Source: Acidobacteriota bacterium (GTDB taxonomy: Bacteria; Acidobacteriota; Terriglobia; Terriglobales; SCQP01). Taken from it: DNA of 64,000 bases. The position numbers were made by a program, and so were the translations under genes. Below the pieces are notes generated by a model. The model was given only the letters and a program-made list of their open reading frames with translations, made no database searches and had not been told where the DNA came from. The stretch lies in the NCBI GenBank assembly GCA_004299485.1, contig SCQP01000002.1, positions 168,966 to 232,965 on the forward strand, given 5' to 3'. Shown here in pieces: positions 22,159 through 30,203 of the stretch (positions are counted from its first letter, which is position 1; each line of letters begins with the position of its first letter).

Positions 22159-22233
22159 TGGAGCGGGAGACGGGATTCGAACCCGCGACTTCGACCTTGG
22201 CAAGGTCGCACTCTACCACTGAGTTACTCCCGC
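22159..22233 (-). tRNA. tRNA-Gly (GCC)
   Basis: The minus-strand sequence folds as a full tRNA. The acceptor stem is GCGGGAG/CTCCCGC (22233-22227 with 22169-22163). The anticodon stem CGACC/GGTCG has loop TTGCCAA, giving anticodon GCC. The T-arm GCGGG-TTCGAAT-CCCGT is normal. The discriminator is T at 22162 and the CCA is encoded at 22161-22159. A -10-like TACAGT lies at 22250-22245 with no good -35 box. Confidence 0.97.
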
Positions 22234-22272
22234 AGCGAACTCCCACTGTAGCATGAATTTTGCACAAGCTAA

Positions 22273-22304
22273 AAGGGCCTGGGAGCTTTCGCTCCCAGGC
22301 CCTT
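22273..22304 (-). terminator. strong intrinsic terminator
   Basis: A perfect 14-bp stem (22304-22291 with 22286-22273, AAGGGCCTGGGAGC on the minus strand) with a GAAA loop runs straight into TTTTAG on the minus strand. This is a textbook rho-independent terminator for a minus-strand transcript. It ends the unexplained short transcript described at 22391-22573, and lies 40 bases before tRNA-Gly. Confidence 0.8.
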
Positions 22305-22390
22305 GGGTGCGCTTACGGGTTGCTAGTACAAACCCGGTTCCGAATCCAGAGTTGCGGTTCTCAAAAGCAATTTTTTGGCTAAAACGCAGA

Positions 22391-22514
22391 AGAGGCTCTG
22401 GCTTTTGACCAGAGCCCCTTCGATTGGCTTCGGGCCGTACCCGAAGACGGTGTACTGATGAAATTGGCCGAGGCGCCGCCATGGACCGCGGAACCTTCGG
22501 GGCCTGGCGAAGCC
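22391..22514 (-). promoter_or_regulatory. competing hairpins in a short transcript
   Basis: In the minus-strand RNA GGCTTCG (22514-22508) can pair with CGAAGCC (22432-22426). Alternatively CTTCGGG (22446-22440) can pair with CCCGAAG (22434-22428). The two pairings share bases 22432-22428 and exclude each other. A third stem, GGCTCTGG (22416-22409) with CCAGAGCC (22401-22394), extends with one wobble to about 11 bp. The first arm begins at the stop codon of the 19-codon ORF. The layout resembles a ribosome-controlled attenuator, but that function is inference. Confidence 0.4.
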
Positions 22515-22573
22515 TAGGCCTCAGCCACCTCGCAAGTCCAATCGTTGCTGCATAAACCATCTGAATGTTCCAC
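22514..22573 (-). CDS. 19-codon ORF with perfect SD
   Basis: AAAGGAGG (22588-22581) lies 7 bases before GTG 22573, one of the best ribosome binding sites in the window. The frame reads MEHSDGLCSNDWTCEVAEA and stops at TAG 22514. It holds two Cys and one Trp and matches no family I know. It could be a leader peptide, a small functional peptide or a chance ORF behind a real SD. A longer frame from an ATG further downstream runs on through the terminator and tRNA and is not credible. There is no maturation enzyme nearby. Confidence 0.4.
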   Translation of the reverse strand: MEHSDGLCSNDWTCEVAEA

Positions 22574-22644
22574 TGGACCACCTCCTTTCCTGCGTGCCCC
22601 CATCTCACCACGTCTATGTACAGGATGCAAGTAGTCCTCGGGGT

Positions 22645-24960
22645 TCATGGGCCATAAATTTCACGATAGCGTTCCGCATTGCGCAAGACCGCCTGAATGT
22701 AGTTGCGCGTCTGCGTAAAGGGCACAGATTCGATGAAGGCGTCCAGCGCCAGTCCTGGAAATTGTTGCCTCCATTCCACCACGCGGCTGCGGCCGGCATT
22801 GTAGCCTGCCAGTGCATACGCGGGTTCATCAAATTCCTGCACGAGCTGGCTTAGTTCGGCCGTGCCCAGCGCAAGATTCAAACTTGGCTTAAGCAGATCG
22901 CTCGCCGATAACGGCCCTGGCCCTTTAAGAAGCCGCCAGGCCTCCGGAAGGCTCGCTAGGCGCTTGCGGGCTGTGCCCAGTTCCAACTGCATCAGACCAC
23001 GCGCATGTGCGTAGGAAACCGACCCGACGTTAAATCCCGATTCCTGCCGGATCAGACCCAATACCAGATCCCGATTTAGACCGAACTCCCGTGTAACCGC
23101 GGCGATGTCGTCCGGATACGGTGCCGGGAACAGCAGCTTCCAATCGCTCGGACGCAATTGCTCCGGCTGCAGCTCGGCATAGTCCGGAACCGCCCGGATC
23201 ATCGCCGTCATGCCCAGGTTCCAGGCTTGCCGCTCGCTTTCGACTTTTCCGGCCTCGCGTGCCAGTCCCAGCGATGTCTCGCCGCGCGGCATTGCGTACA
23301 GCACATGCATCAGAATGGCCGCCGCGGGGTCTACCAGTCCGGCCTGCGCCATCCATCGCGCACGCTCCACCTCGGCTCGCAGCCGCGCCGGGATTGGACC
23401 CGCTCTGGGCGTCGGTTTATCCCGCTGATACACCGCGAGCCAACTCGGCGCGGGTGGGTCATCTCCAATTGTGCTTCTGGCCGCTCGCTGCATTCGCTGC
23501 CGCGCCTGCTGGCCGAAATAGCTTCCGGGAAAGTAGCGTGTGTCCGTCTGATAGCACATCTGTGCCAAGGCCAGCTCGCCATGCCGTTCGGCCCATGCAC
23601 CCCGCCAGAAAATTGCGTCCGCCACGGCTGCGCCATGCGGATACTCCCGCAGATATTGTTCTAGCCGCTGGGCAGCATCGCTCTGATTCAGCCGGAATGC
23701 AATCCATGCCGAACGCCACAAAGCCTTCGCACCGTCGGGCGTCTGTGGAAAGTGTTCGGCAAGCTGATCGAACCGCTTCTGCGTGGTTGCCGCATCAAAG
23801 TGTAGCGTCGCCTCATCGCCGGCTTGCAACAGTGCCCGCGCCGTCCAACGGCTGTGGGGATACTCGTCCAATAAAGTGTCGATTGGCTTGGCAATTTCGT
23901 CCGTTTCGGCCCGGTGGCGTGCCACTTCGATCTCGATTTCGAGTGCCTGCGCCCGTTCGGAACTTTGCAGCAGCGTTTGCAAACGCACCTGGGCGCGGTC
24001 CATATCGCCGTCTGCGAGCCACGCGCGCGCCTCGCGCGCCACCAGTCCCTCTCGGACCCGTCGCGGTGCCATGCCAGCGGCAATTGCGAATCGCCCTGCA
24101 GCCCTTTTGGGGTTCCCGGCCCGATTCCAGGCTTCCGCGCGCACGGCTTCCAGCCGCCATGTCGCTGCCAGCTTGGGTAGCGAACGCAGGCTCTCCAGGA
24201 AAACCGGCCCCGCCTGCCTGGCCGCCGCGGAAGCTGGAAATTCATAGTAAATCTTCCGCTCCGCTTCGCCTGCGGCGAGCTCATTACCGAGCGCTGTTTC
24301 TGCCTGCGCCAGAATCCACAGCATGTCCGGATCACTCGGAAACCGCTCCGCCCATAGCTGCGCTTCCTTCCAGTTTTCCAGCTTGGCAGCCGCCCGTGCC
24401 GCCGGTTTGCCAATCGCGGCGGCAAACACGTCGCGCTTCGCCACAGGCCACCGGGCTGCGGCGGCGAGCGTCTGGGTATCGTCGTTGGCCTGCGCCCACA
24501 TCCGCACCAGCGTGGCTGTGGCCGCGTCTCGCACCGGTACCCACTCCGCCGCGCGCGCCAAATCCCGTGCCGCCGCGCTCGTCTGCTGGCGTTCCGCTTC
24601 GCCCTTCCCCAGCACAAATGCCGCCAGCGCGCGTTCACGCCCGTTCGGCCCGTGCGCCGCAATCGCCCGCAGCCTCTTTTCCGCTTGAGCGACAGCAGCA
24701 GGGTCCGGCTGCTGCGCCTTACCGGAGAGCTGCGGCTCCGGAGCCTGTGCGCTCGTGAGATAGAGCCGTGCCGCCGCGCGTGGGAATGTTCGGGGCGTCT
24801 GCGCGAAACCGGCTAGTAATCCGATCCCAACTAGAATTCCAGCCGTGCGCCCAAACGTGGCACCACCTCCTCGAAAGTTCTGGCTTCCTCCATACCGAAA
24901 TAGCGAATCGCAAAGGCCTGTCGGCAGCGTTCGATTTCCGGCGCAAAGCGCTCGCGCCAA
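22645..24960 (-). CDS. soluble lytic murein transglycosylase, Slt70-like
   Basis: The product cleaves peptidoglycan with formation of anhydroMurNAc. A long alpha-superhelical, TPR-like region (residues about 90-560) precedes the GH23 domain, where RDLVLGLIRQESGFN gives the catalytic Glu and YAHARGLMQLELGTA the second motif; AYNAGRSRVVEW closes it. The start is unclear. The only usual start is TTG 24960, which overlaps the upstream gene by 130 bases. The signal-like GILVGIGLLAGFA stretch begins near 24855 without ATG, GTG or TTG in frame, although AGGAGG lies 7 bases before an ACG at about 24867. Confidence 0.85.
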   Translation of the reverse strand: MARALCAGNRTLPTGLCDSLFRYGGSQNFRGGGATFGRTAGILVGIGLLAGFAQTPRTFPRAAARLYLTSAQAPEPQLSGKAQQPDPAAVAQAEKRLRAIAAHGPNGRERALAAFVLGKGEAERQQTSAAARDLARAAEWVPVRDAATATLVRMWAQANDDTQTLAAAARWPVAKRDVFAAAIGKPAARAAAKLENWKEAQLWAERFPSDPDMLWILAQAETALGNELAAGEAERKIYYEFPASAAARQAGPVFLESLRSLPKLAATWRLEAVRAEAWNRAGNPKRAAGRFAIAAGMAPRRVREGLVAREARAWLADGDMDRAQVRLQTLLQSSERAQALEIEIEVARHRAETDEIAKPIDTLLDEYPHSRWTARALLQAGDEATLHFDAATTQKRFDQLAEHFPQTPDGAKALWRSAWIAFRLNQSDAAQRLEQYLREYPHGAAVADAIFWRGAWAERHGELALAQMCYQTDTRYFPGSYFGQQARQRMQRAARSTIGDDPPAPSWLAVYQRDKPTPRAGPIPARLRAEVERARWMAQAGLVDPAAAILMHVLYAMPRGETSLGLAREAGKVESERQAWNLGMTAMIRAVPDYAELQPEQLRPSDWKLLFPAPYPDDIAAVTREFGLNRDLVLGLIRQESGFNVGSVSYAHARGLMQLELGTARKRLASLPEAWRLLKGPGPLSASDLLKPSLNLALGTAELSQLVQEFDEPAYALAGYNAGRSRVVEWRQQFPGLALDAFIESVPFTQTRNYIQAVLRNAERYREIYGP

Positions 24961-25631
24961 TCGCCCGCGCGTACTCCCATTCCCAGATCTTCGGCCCGCT
25001 CTCGCTTCAGGAACAACCGCAGGTCTTCGATGAGTAACTCAGCGAATCGCCCTGAATCTGAACCCGTCTCCGGCCGCTGCGGCGCCACCGCCACACTGGC
25101 AGCCGGAGATGCCACAACGGTAGCTGTTTCCGTGGGCAGTCCAGTTTCCAGCAACGCCAGTCCCGCGAACTGGATCAGAATCGCTAGTCGCGCCTCGATC
25201 GGTGCCGGCAGTGTCACTCCCTCCCAGCAAAAATAACCCACGGTAGTGCCGCGCACTTTCACCGCAGCGCGCGTCTCGCGTGGTAGTAGCTGCTCGCATT
25301 GCGCAGCCGGAAAACGTGACGGCAGAGAAATGCCCTCCTGCTTCCACACCGCTGCTTGCTCGCCGCGTACTACGATCAGCGCCCGTTGCGGTCCAACCAC
25401 CGCCGAGCCAGCCTTAAACAGCGCCGCAAGCACCTGTGCGGGCCCCTTTGCGCTCCCGATCCGCTGCAGCCCGTCCTGCAGTTCGAGCGCGCTCTGCGGT
25501 TGCAGCGCCGCGGCAATTTGTGCTTGTACGCGCGGCTCGAATTGGAGCTGGAAAAGCCGCAGCCGTTCGGCCAGCAAGCGGTCTAATAACGGTTCCAGGG
25601 CAGCGCGCAGCTCAGTTTCGGAAAGCAGCAC
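24831..25631 (-). CDS. hypothetical protein, possible GAF-like fold
   Basis: The 266-residue product from GTG 25631 has no family I can name with certainty. Residues 1-60 are helical and Leu/Gln-rich. Residues about 65-165 alternate strand and helix in a way that recalls a GAF domain (ALIVVRGEQAAVWKQEGI, VKVRGTTVGYFCWEG). A Pro/Ala linker follows, then a charged helical tail (LLIEDLRLFLKRERAEDLG). It lies immediately upstream of the transglycosylase and is divergent from the tmRNA gene, whose promoter is next to its start. Confidence 0.6.
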   Translation of the reverse strand: MLLSETELRAALEPLLDRLLAERLRLFQLQFEPRVQAQIAAALQPQSALELQDGLQRIGSAKGPAQVLAALFKAGSAVVGPQRALIVVRGEQAAVWKQEGISLPSRFPAAQCEQLLPRETRAAVKVRGTTVGYFCWEGVTLPAPIEARLAILIQFAGLALLETGLPTETATVVASPAASVAVAPQRPETGSDSGRFAELLIEDLRLFLKRERAEDLGMGVRAGDWRERFAPEIERCRQAFAIRYFGMEEARTFEEVVPRLGARLEF

Positions 25632-25641
25632 AGGCGGTTGC

Positions 25642-25647
25642 TATAAT
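25642..25647 (+). promoter_or_regulatory. tmRNA promoter -10 box
   Basis: A perfect TATAAT lies 21 bases before the mature 5' end of tmRNA. The -35 region (around 25618-25624) is a poor match. The box overlaps the 5' side of the divergent hypothetical gene at 25631. Confidence 0.6.
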
Positions 25648-25667
25648 CGTACTAGCTTCTTCGGATT

Positions 25668-26030
25668 GGGGGCGTCCCGGATTCGACGGAAGTGGATGAG
25701 ATGAGGAGGCGTGCCGGGTTCCATGCTCCCGCAATCGCATGGAAAACCACAACTGCCAATTCTAATCAACTGGCATACGCTGCTTAATTAGCAACGTCGT
25801 TCACGCAAGTTCGCCTGTAGGCTTGTAGTGGGCGTCACTTTTGCAGGCTGGTCTGTGGCGCAATGTCCCGGCGTCGCAGTCGAGAACTCCGCAAGGGGTA
25901 GGGGCTGGCGCTGATCGGCTCTTGTCCGCTCTGACCGGCCAGCGCGAGATCCACCGGAACGGACTACGCCCGTAGCTCTCCTCACCGGCAGCACTTTCGG
26001 ACGGGGGTTCAACTCCCCCCGCCTCCACCA
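25668..26030 (+). ncRNA. ssrA: tmRNA
   Basis: This 363-base RNA rescues stalled ribosomes by trans-translation. The 5' end GGGGGCG (25668-25674) pairs with CGCCTCC near the 3' end, leaving the G3-U wobble that alanyl-tRNA synthetase needs. GGATTCGACGG follows the 5' arm, and GGTTCAACTCCCC is the T-arm. CCA is encoded at 26028-26030. The tag frame starts at GCC 25755 and gives ANSNQLAYAA before TAA 25785. The tag ends in AYAA rather than the common ALAA. SmpB is not in the window. Confidence 0.96.
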
Positions 26031-26087
26031 TGTTTGCGCTACGCGCAAACATGGTGCCCTGCGTAGCCGCGCAGCGCGAAGCAGGGC
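26031..26087 (+). terminator. tandem hairpins after tmRNA
   Basis: A hairpin with a 9-bp stem (TGTTTGCGC, 26031-26051) starts at the first base after the tmRNA CCA. It is followed by a second, GCCCTGC/GCAGGGC (26056-26062 with 26081-26087). Neither has a T-run, so they may be processing or rho-assisted termination structures. Confidence 0.4.
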
Positions 26088-26150
26088 CCCTGGAGTCCAC
26101 CCCCCACTTGGGTGCTTTCCCTCGCCGCTGCCTTCCTCTGCCGTCCAGAC

Positions 26151-26390
26151 ATGCGCTACGTCTACCTCATCGAATCCTCCGCCGGCGCTCACCGCTACGT
26201 CGGCGTGACCTCAGATATAAAGCGCCGCCTGAAGGATCACAACCGCGGCAAACTCCCCCACACCGCCCCGCACGCCCCCTGGCGCCTCATAACCTACGCC
26301 GCCTTCACCGACCCCACTCGCGCCAATCATTTCGAGCACTACCTCAAATCCGGCTCCGGCCACGCCTTCGCCACCAGGCATTTGTGGTGA
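26151..26390 (+). CDS. GIY-YIG nuclease family protein
   Basis: From ATG 26151 the product is 79 residues, a stand-alone GIY-YIG domain. YVYLI and RYVGVT give the two name-giving strands, DIKRRLKDHNRG carries the conserved Arg and His, and FEHYLK the metal-binding Glu. It resembles the UhbP/YhbQ-like UPF0213 group, whose role is unclear (DNA repair has been proposed). The frame is open upstream from 26112, but those residues do not belong to the domain. It sits 120 bases downstream of tmRNA. Confidence 0.85.
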   Translation: MRYVYLIESSAGAHRYVGVTSDIKRRLKDHNRGKLPHTAPHAPWRLITYAAFTDPTRANHFEHYLKSGSGHAFATRHLW

Positions 26391-26456
26391 TCCCGGTCGC
26401 CAGAAGCTCACTCCGAAATTACTGGCGAATGCTCCGGTAGGATTTCTGGGTGACGT

Positions 26457-27485
26457 TTACGCTTGCCCGCCCCAGAGGTCGCCGACAGTGTATCCTTCCG
26501 GGAACGGATCGCCGGGGTCGAGCACGTACTGCGCAATCCCAGTAATCCACGCCTGGCCGGATATCGTCGGCACGACGGCTGTGTAAGGGCCAACCTTGGT
26601 TTCGCGCAGCAGCCGCCCCGTGAACGTGGTGCCGAGTATGCCCATGTGCACGAAATCTTCGCCGAGCGGCAGCTTGCCGCCGGCATGCAGCGCCGCCATC
26701 CGCGCACAGGTTCCCGTGCCACAGGGAGAGCGGTCGAGCGTGCCGGTCCAGGTCTCCGGCCGTGACCAGTCGAGCTTTCCGGTGGAGACGATCACCGTAT
26801 TTTTGCCGCCCGCGGTCAACTCCGCAATGGTCGGTCCGGTAATGTCCTCGTTTTCCGGATGCCGCACCGGGTATTGCTCCTGCGCGGCGGCCTTGATCAT
26901 TTCGCCCACACGCACCAGCTCGCGTGCATTGCCTGGTTCGATTGCCAACCCCAGCGCGTCGGCGTCTGCGATAACGTAAAACATCCCGCCCCAGGCGATG
27001 TCAACTTTGACCGTGCCCAGGTCTCGGACTGCAACGGGCACATCGAGATGCACTGCAAACGCAGGCACATTCTCAAACGTGACGCACACGGCTTTGCCCG
27101 AGCGCATCTCGACTTCAACCTCGATCAGCCCGGCAGGCGCCTCCAGCTTGAGGTGATTTACGCCCTCCCGCGTGGGCACCATCCCGGTCTCTGCCAGCGC
27201 CGTCGCCACGCAAATGGTGTTGGATCCGGACATGGGTGGGTACTCAACCTGCTCCATGATCACGAGACCCGCGTCAGCATCTGCTACGGTCGGAGGCAAG
27301 ATCAGATTGCAGTTCGCAGCCGGGTACCCACGTGGTTCTCGCAGCATGCGCTTGCGCAAACCGTCGCCGTGCTCGCGCAGGTAGCGCATTTTCTCGTACA
27401 TCGTCGCGCCGGGCACACCACGCACGCCACCGGTAATCACCCGCCCCGGTTCTCCGCAGGCGTGCAAGTCCACCGCCGTGATCAT
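26457..27485 (-). CDS. proline racemase superfamily, hydroxyproline enzyme
   Basis: The product is 342 residues from ATG 27485; TTG 27500, which overlaps the ispF stop and has GGAGG upstream, would add five. The fold and the second active-site Cys (SPCGTGTCARM, about residue 255) fit the proline racemase/4-hydroxyproline epimerase/trans-3-hydroxyproline dehydratase superfamily. The first catalytic Cys is replaced by Ser86 in PPMSGSNTIC. Ser or Thr there is seen in trans-3-hydroxy-L-proline dehydratases and some mixed-activity epimerases, not in true proline racemases. It is last in a long minus-strand run; no hydroxyproline catabolic genes are near. Confidence 0.85.
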   Translation of the reverse strand: MITAVDLHACGEPGRVITGGVRGVPGATMYEKMRYLREHGDGLRKRMLREPRGYPAANCNLILPPTVADADAGLVIMEQVEYPPMSGSNTICVATALAETGMVPTREGVNHLKLEAPAGLIEVEVEMRSGKAVCVTFENVPAFAVHLDVPVAVRDLGTVKVDIAWGGMFYVIADADALGLAIEPGNARELVRVGEMIKAAAQEQYPVRHPENEDITGPTIAELTAGGKNTVIVSTGKLDWSRPETWTGTLDRSPCGTGTCARMAALHAGGKLPLGEDFVHMGILGTTFTGRLLRETKVGPYTAVVPTISGQAWITGIAQYVLDPGDPFPEGYTVGDLWGGQA

Positions 27486-27496
27486 GCTGCTCAGTT

Positions 27497-27985
27497 TCAA
27501 ATCGCCTCCGCTCCGCGGCACAGCAGCACCACCACCTGCGCAATAGCAGTTTGCGGGTTGCCCAGCCCCTCCGGCGTCTTGCCTTTGATCGATATCCGCT
27601 CGGAAGGAATTTCGAGCAGCGAAGACACGCTCTCCCGCAATGCTTCCCGCAGCGGCTGAATGCGCGGTTGCTCCAGAATCAGGTTGGCGTCGAGGTTGGC
27701 GATCTTCCAGCCGTCGCGCCGCGCTACCTGCACGGCGTGCCGCACGAATCGCTCGCTCGCGGCGTTGTGCCATTGCGGATCGCCGCTCGCAAAGTGCGTG
27801 CCGATGTCGCCTTCTCCCAGCGCGCCCAGGATGGCGTCGCAGATGGCATGCAGCAGCACGTCGCCGTCGCTATGGCCCGCCAGTCCCAGCGGATGCGTCA
27901 CCTCAATGCCCCCAAGCCACAGCGTGCGGTTGGGTATAAAGACGTGGGAATCCCACCCCGTACCCACGCGATATTCAGTTGCCAT
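27497..27985 (-). CDS. ispF: 2-C-methyl-D-erythritol 2,4-cyclodiphosphate synthase
   Basis: The 162-residue enzyme makes the cyclic diphosphate of the MEP isoprenoid pathway. Zinc ligands D12 and H14 lie in GWDSHVF, and H46 in GHSDGDVLLHAICDA. KTPEGLG near the C-terminus corresponds to the usual K-T-N-E-x-L-G CTP-binding motif. Length is normal. It starts 9 bases after the bamD stop and its own stop overlaps the possible TTG start of the next gene. No ispD is adjacent. Confidence 0.95.
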   Translation of the reverse strand: MATEYRVGTGWDSHVFIPNRTLWLGGIEVTHPLGLAGHSDGDVLLHAICDAILGALGEGDIGTHFASGDPQWHNAASERFVRHAVQVARRDGWKIANLDANLILEQPRIQPLREALRESVSSLLEIPSERISIKGKTPEGLGNPQTAIAQVVVLLCRGAEAI

Positions 27986-27994
27986 GCAGAGAGT

Positions 27995-29668
27995 TTACAG
28001 CCCGCCGCCGGATTTGGCTGGCACGCTCTTCGCCGGCATCTTGGCAGGCGCCGCCGGTTTCTTCTGCTGCTTAATCGTCTTCTCGTTCTCGAGTTCCTGC
28101 TTGCGGATCTCTTTCAGCAGCTTCATCTCCCGCTCGGCCGCGGCGTGCAGGCTCTTTTTGAGTTCATTCAGTGGCGCCGGAACGTTGCGGTAGATCGTGT
28201 CCGCCAGCATCTGGTCCCGGTTTTCCATGTCGAGCTCATTCGGAGTCAGCACGACGTTAGGGTCAACCGCCGGCGCTGCCGCTGCTGCGTTGGGATCGTC
28301 AAAGTTGCTGCCCGTCGTCGCCTGCGGCGTATCCGTCGGTGGCGTGTCAGCGCCGCGTGCCTTTTCCGTGGGCACATTTTGAAATTGCAACGGTGCGGCT
28401 TTCGTTTCGGCTTCCGTGGGATTCACCTCCGAGGCCGCTTGTGCATTTTGAACGCGAGTCGCTTCTTTTTCTGCCGATGCCAACTGCGCGGAAACCGTCG
28501 CCGGGATTGCCCCACTGGCGACCATCGTCTTGTGAATCAGTGTCTGCAGCCCGGGTGCTGGTGGCTGTGCGGGCGGTGGCAACTGCGCCACCTGCGGTTG
28601 TCCAACTTTATCAGCACGTGCCAATTGCGTTGCCGGTTTTCCCGTCCACATGGACTTTATCCCAAACCAGCCGTCCAGGCCACGCGGGTCAGGTGCCTTT
28701 TCGCGCCCCGCAATTTCTTGCTTATTGAACTGAATCGCTGCCGGTGTTGGTTGGGGTACCGGCACCTTCAGCGCCTTTAGTTCCGCCGCGGCGCTTTTTG
28801 ACAGCGGACTCAACGGGTAGCGCTCAATCAAGTGGCTGAATTGCTCTACGGCATGCTCTTTGTCGGCCTTGGCATTGGCCGCATAGAGATCCTTATCGGT
28901 TGGATTGCCTTCCAGCGTCGTGGCATCGGCGTACAGCCTCGAGGTCGTCGCATAGGAGCTCGCCAATTGATCCGTCACCACGTCCCCTTGGCTGTATAGC
29001 GGAAACATCTGCTGGGTTTCGTTCAGCCGATTTTGCGCCGCCCGGTAATCGGGGTACATGCCCTGATGCGCCCGGTCCAGATAAAATTGGCCGATAAGGT
29101 ATATCCGCTCCGCCAGCACTTCCTGAACGCCGCGCAGCATCTGCAATGCCTGCGGCCGCAGTGAGCTGTCAGGATAGTTCAGCAGAAACGTCCGCAGCGC
29201 CGCTTGAGCTTGTAGTGCCTGGGTCGGATCGCGGTCCGGCTTCTGCAACTGCTTGAAGTGAATCTGTGCGATCTTGAGCTGCGCTTCCGAGGCTTCCTTC
29301 ATCGCCGGGAAAAAGGTGATGAAGTCTTTGTATTGCGCCTCAGCCTGCGCATACCCGTCCACGCCGCCCTGCAAATACCAGGAGTTGGCAATGGCCAGTT
29401 TGGCCTGGGCGAGGTATTCACTGTTGGGATAGGTATTCAATAGCGTCTGCAGATTCAGCCGCGCCACCGTGTACTTGCCCTTGTTGATGTCCTTCATGGC
29501 AATGTCGTACAGCAGCTTGTCCGGCTGCTCCGATTTCACTTGCGCCAGAGGGTTGGCGAGCTGCTGATGGCGCAGGAAGCACCCGCTGTTTCCTACGGCA
29601 ATCAGGCTGACAACCAGAAGGGCGGGTACGAGTGTGCGCACCCGGTGTGGGGGGGGCGATGGCGGCAT
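27995..29668 (-). CDS. bamD: BamD/YfiO-like outer-membrane assembly lipoprotein
   Basis: From ATG 29668 (GTG 29692 is an alternative) the protein has about 557 residues. A signal peptide ends in a lipobox with the Cys near residue 30 (VGNSGC). Residues about 60-330 carry TPR-like repeats of the YfiO family (ARLNLQTLLNTYPNSEYLAQAK). The family is part of the BAM machine that inserts beta-barrels. E. coli BamD has about 245 residues. Here a Pro/Ala/Gln-rich tail and a charged Lys-rich C-terminus add over 200 residues. It lies in the murQ-to-ispF run. Confidence 0.82.
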   Translation of the reverse strand: MPPSPPPHRVRTLVPALLVVSLIAVGNSGCFLRHQQLANPLAQVKSEQPDKLLYDIAMKDINKGKYTVARLNLQTLLNTYPNSEYLAQAKLAIANSWYLQGGVDGYAQAEAQYKDFITFFPAMKEASEAQLKIAQIHFKQLQKPDRDPTQALQAQAALRTFLLNYPDSSLRPQALQMLRGVQEVLAERIYLIGQFYLDRAHQGMYPDYRAAQNRLNETQQMFPLYSQGDVVTDQLASSYATTSRLYADATTLEGNPTDKDLYAANAKADKEHAVEQFSHLIERYPLSPLSKSAAAELKALKVPVPQPTPAAIQFNKQEIAGREKAPDPRGLDGWFGIKSMWTGKPATQLARADKVGQPQVAQLPPPAQPPAPGLQTLIHKTMVASGAIPATVSAQLASAEKEATRVQNAQAASEVNPTEAETKAAPLQFQNVPTEKARGADTPPTDTPQATTGSNFDDPNAAAAAPAVDPNVVLTPNELDMENRDQMLADTIYRNVPAPLNELKKSLHAAAEREMKLLKEIRKQELENEKTIKQQKKPAAPAKMPAKSVPAKSGGGL

Positions 29669-29710
29669 AAAGCTATGCGCAGATTTTAGCACGCCAATCT
29701 GCGATCTGCG

Positions 29711-30193
29711 TCATTGATGAAGTACGGCGTTCCCCTGGGGTACGGCGTGGTCGAAATCGTTCCGATTGCGCATCCGCAGCCACAGCCAGATCAGGATCAT
29801 TGCCAGCACGGACGCGCTGGTATCGAGAGCGACGTCCCGCGGAGACGGCCCGCGGCCTGGAATCAGGCTTTGATGGTATTCATCACTCGCCGCGTAGAGT
29901 GCGCAAAATACCAGCGTGCGCCAGCCGGCCTTGAGGCTGAAATGGGGTATGCCCATGGAGAAGCCCCGGTAAGCCAGCGCACTCAGGAAAAAGTACACTA
30001 CCACGTGCGCCAACTTGCGGAACGGCTCGCTCCACACATGCACCATGTGCCGTGTATCCAGTCCAACCAGCGAGAGCAGCCAGCCCAGTACCTCGTTACT
30101 ATGGCGGCCCGACTGTGCGTCCTGCGAAAACAGAAAGATGACCACGCACATCGCGGCAACCGGCAACCACGCTTTGAGGATTCGCTGTGTCAT
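29711..30193 (-). CDS. VanZ-like membrane protein
   Basis: The 160-residue protein has about four membrane segments (near 8-23, 62-78, 92-103 and 125-140). The VanZ signature SDEYHQSLIPGRGPSPRDVALDT (shown here as its two halves SDEYHQSLIPGR and GPSPRDVALDT) sits between the last two. VanZ proteins lower teicoplanin susceptibility in enterococci; chromosomal homologues have no settled role. Its place 10 bases after murA and 18 before bamD suggests an envelope function. Confidence 0.85.
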   Translation of the reverse strand: MTQRILKAWLPVAAMCVVIFLFSQDAQSGRHSNEVLGWLLSLVGLDTRHMVHVWSEPFRKLAHVVVYFFLSALAYRGFSMGIPHFSLKAGWRTLVFCALYAASDEYHQSLIPGRGPSPRDVALDTSASVLAMILIWLWLRMRNRNDFDHAVPQGNAVLHQ

Positions 30194-30203
30194 GGACTTC
30201 GCT

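Noticed and set aside
22320..22514. TAG or TGA readthrough (pyrrolysine/selenocysteine) in the short transcript
   Set aside because: Frames continue past the stops for some length, but no recoding element or homologous protein can be shown. Stem-loops explain the sequence more simply.
22213..22611. A 132-codon minus-strand frame starting beside the strong SD
   Set aside because: It runs through the intrinsic terminator and tRNA-Gly, its start has poor spacing to the SD, and the composition is not protein-like. The 19-codon GTG frame fits the SD better.
26031..26456. Integrated element at the tmRNA 3' end
   Set aside because: No integrase and no second copy of the tmRNA 3' sequence are seen. 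The GIY-YIG gene alone with native-looking composition does not show an island.
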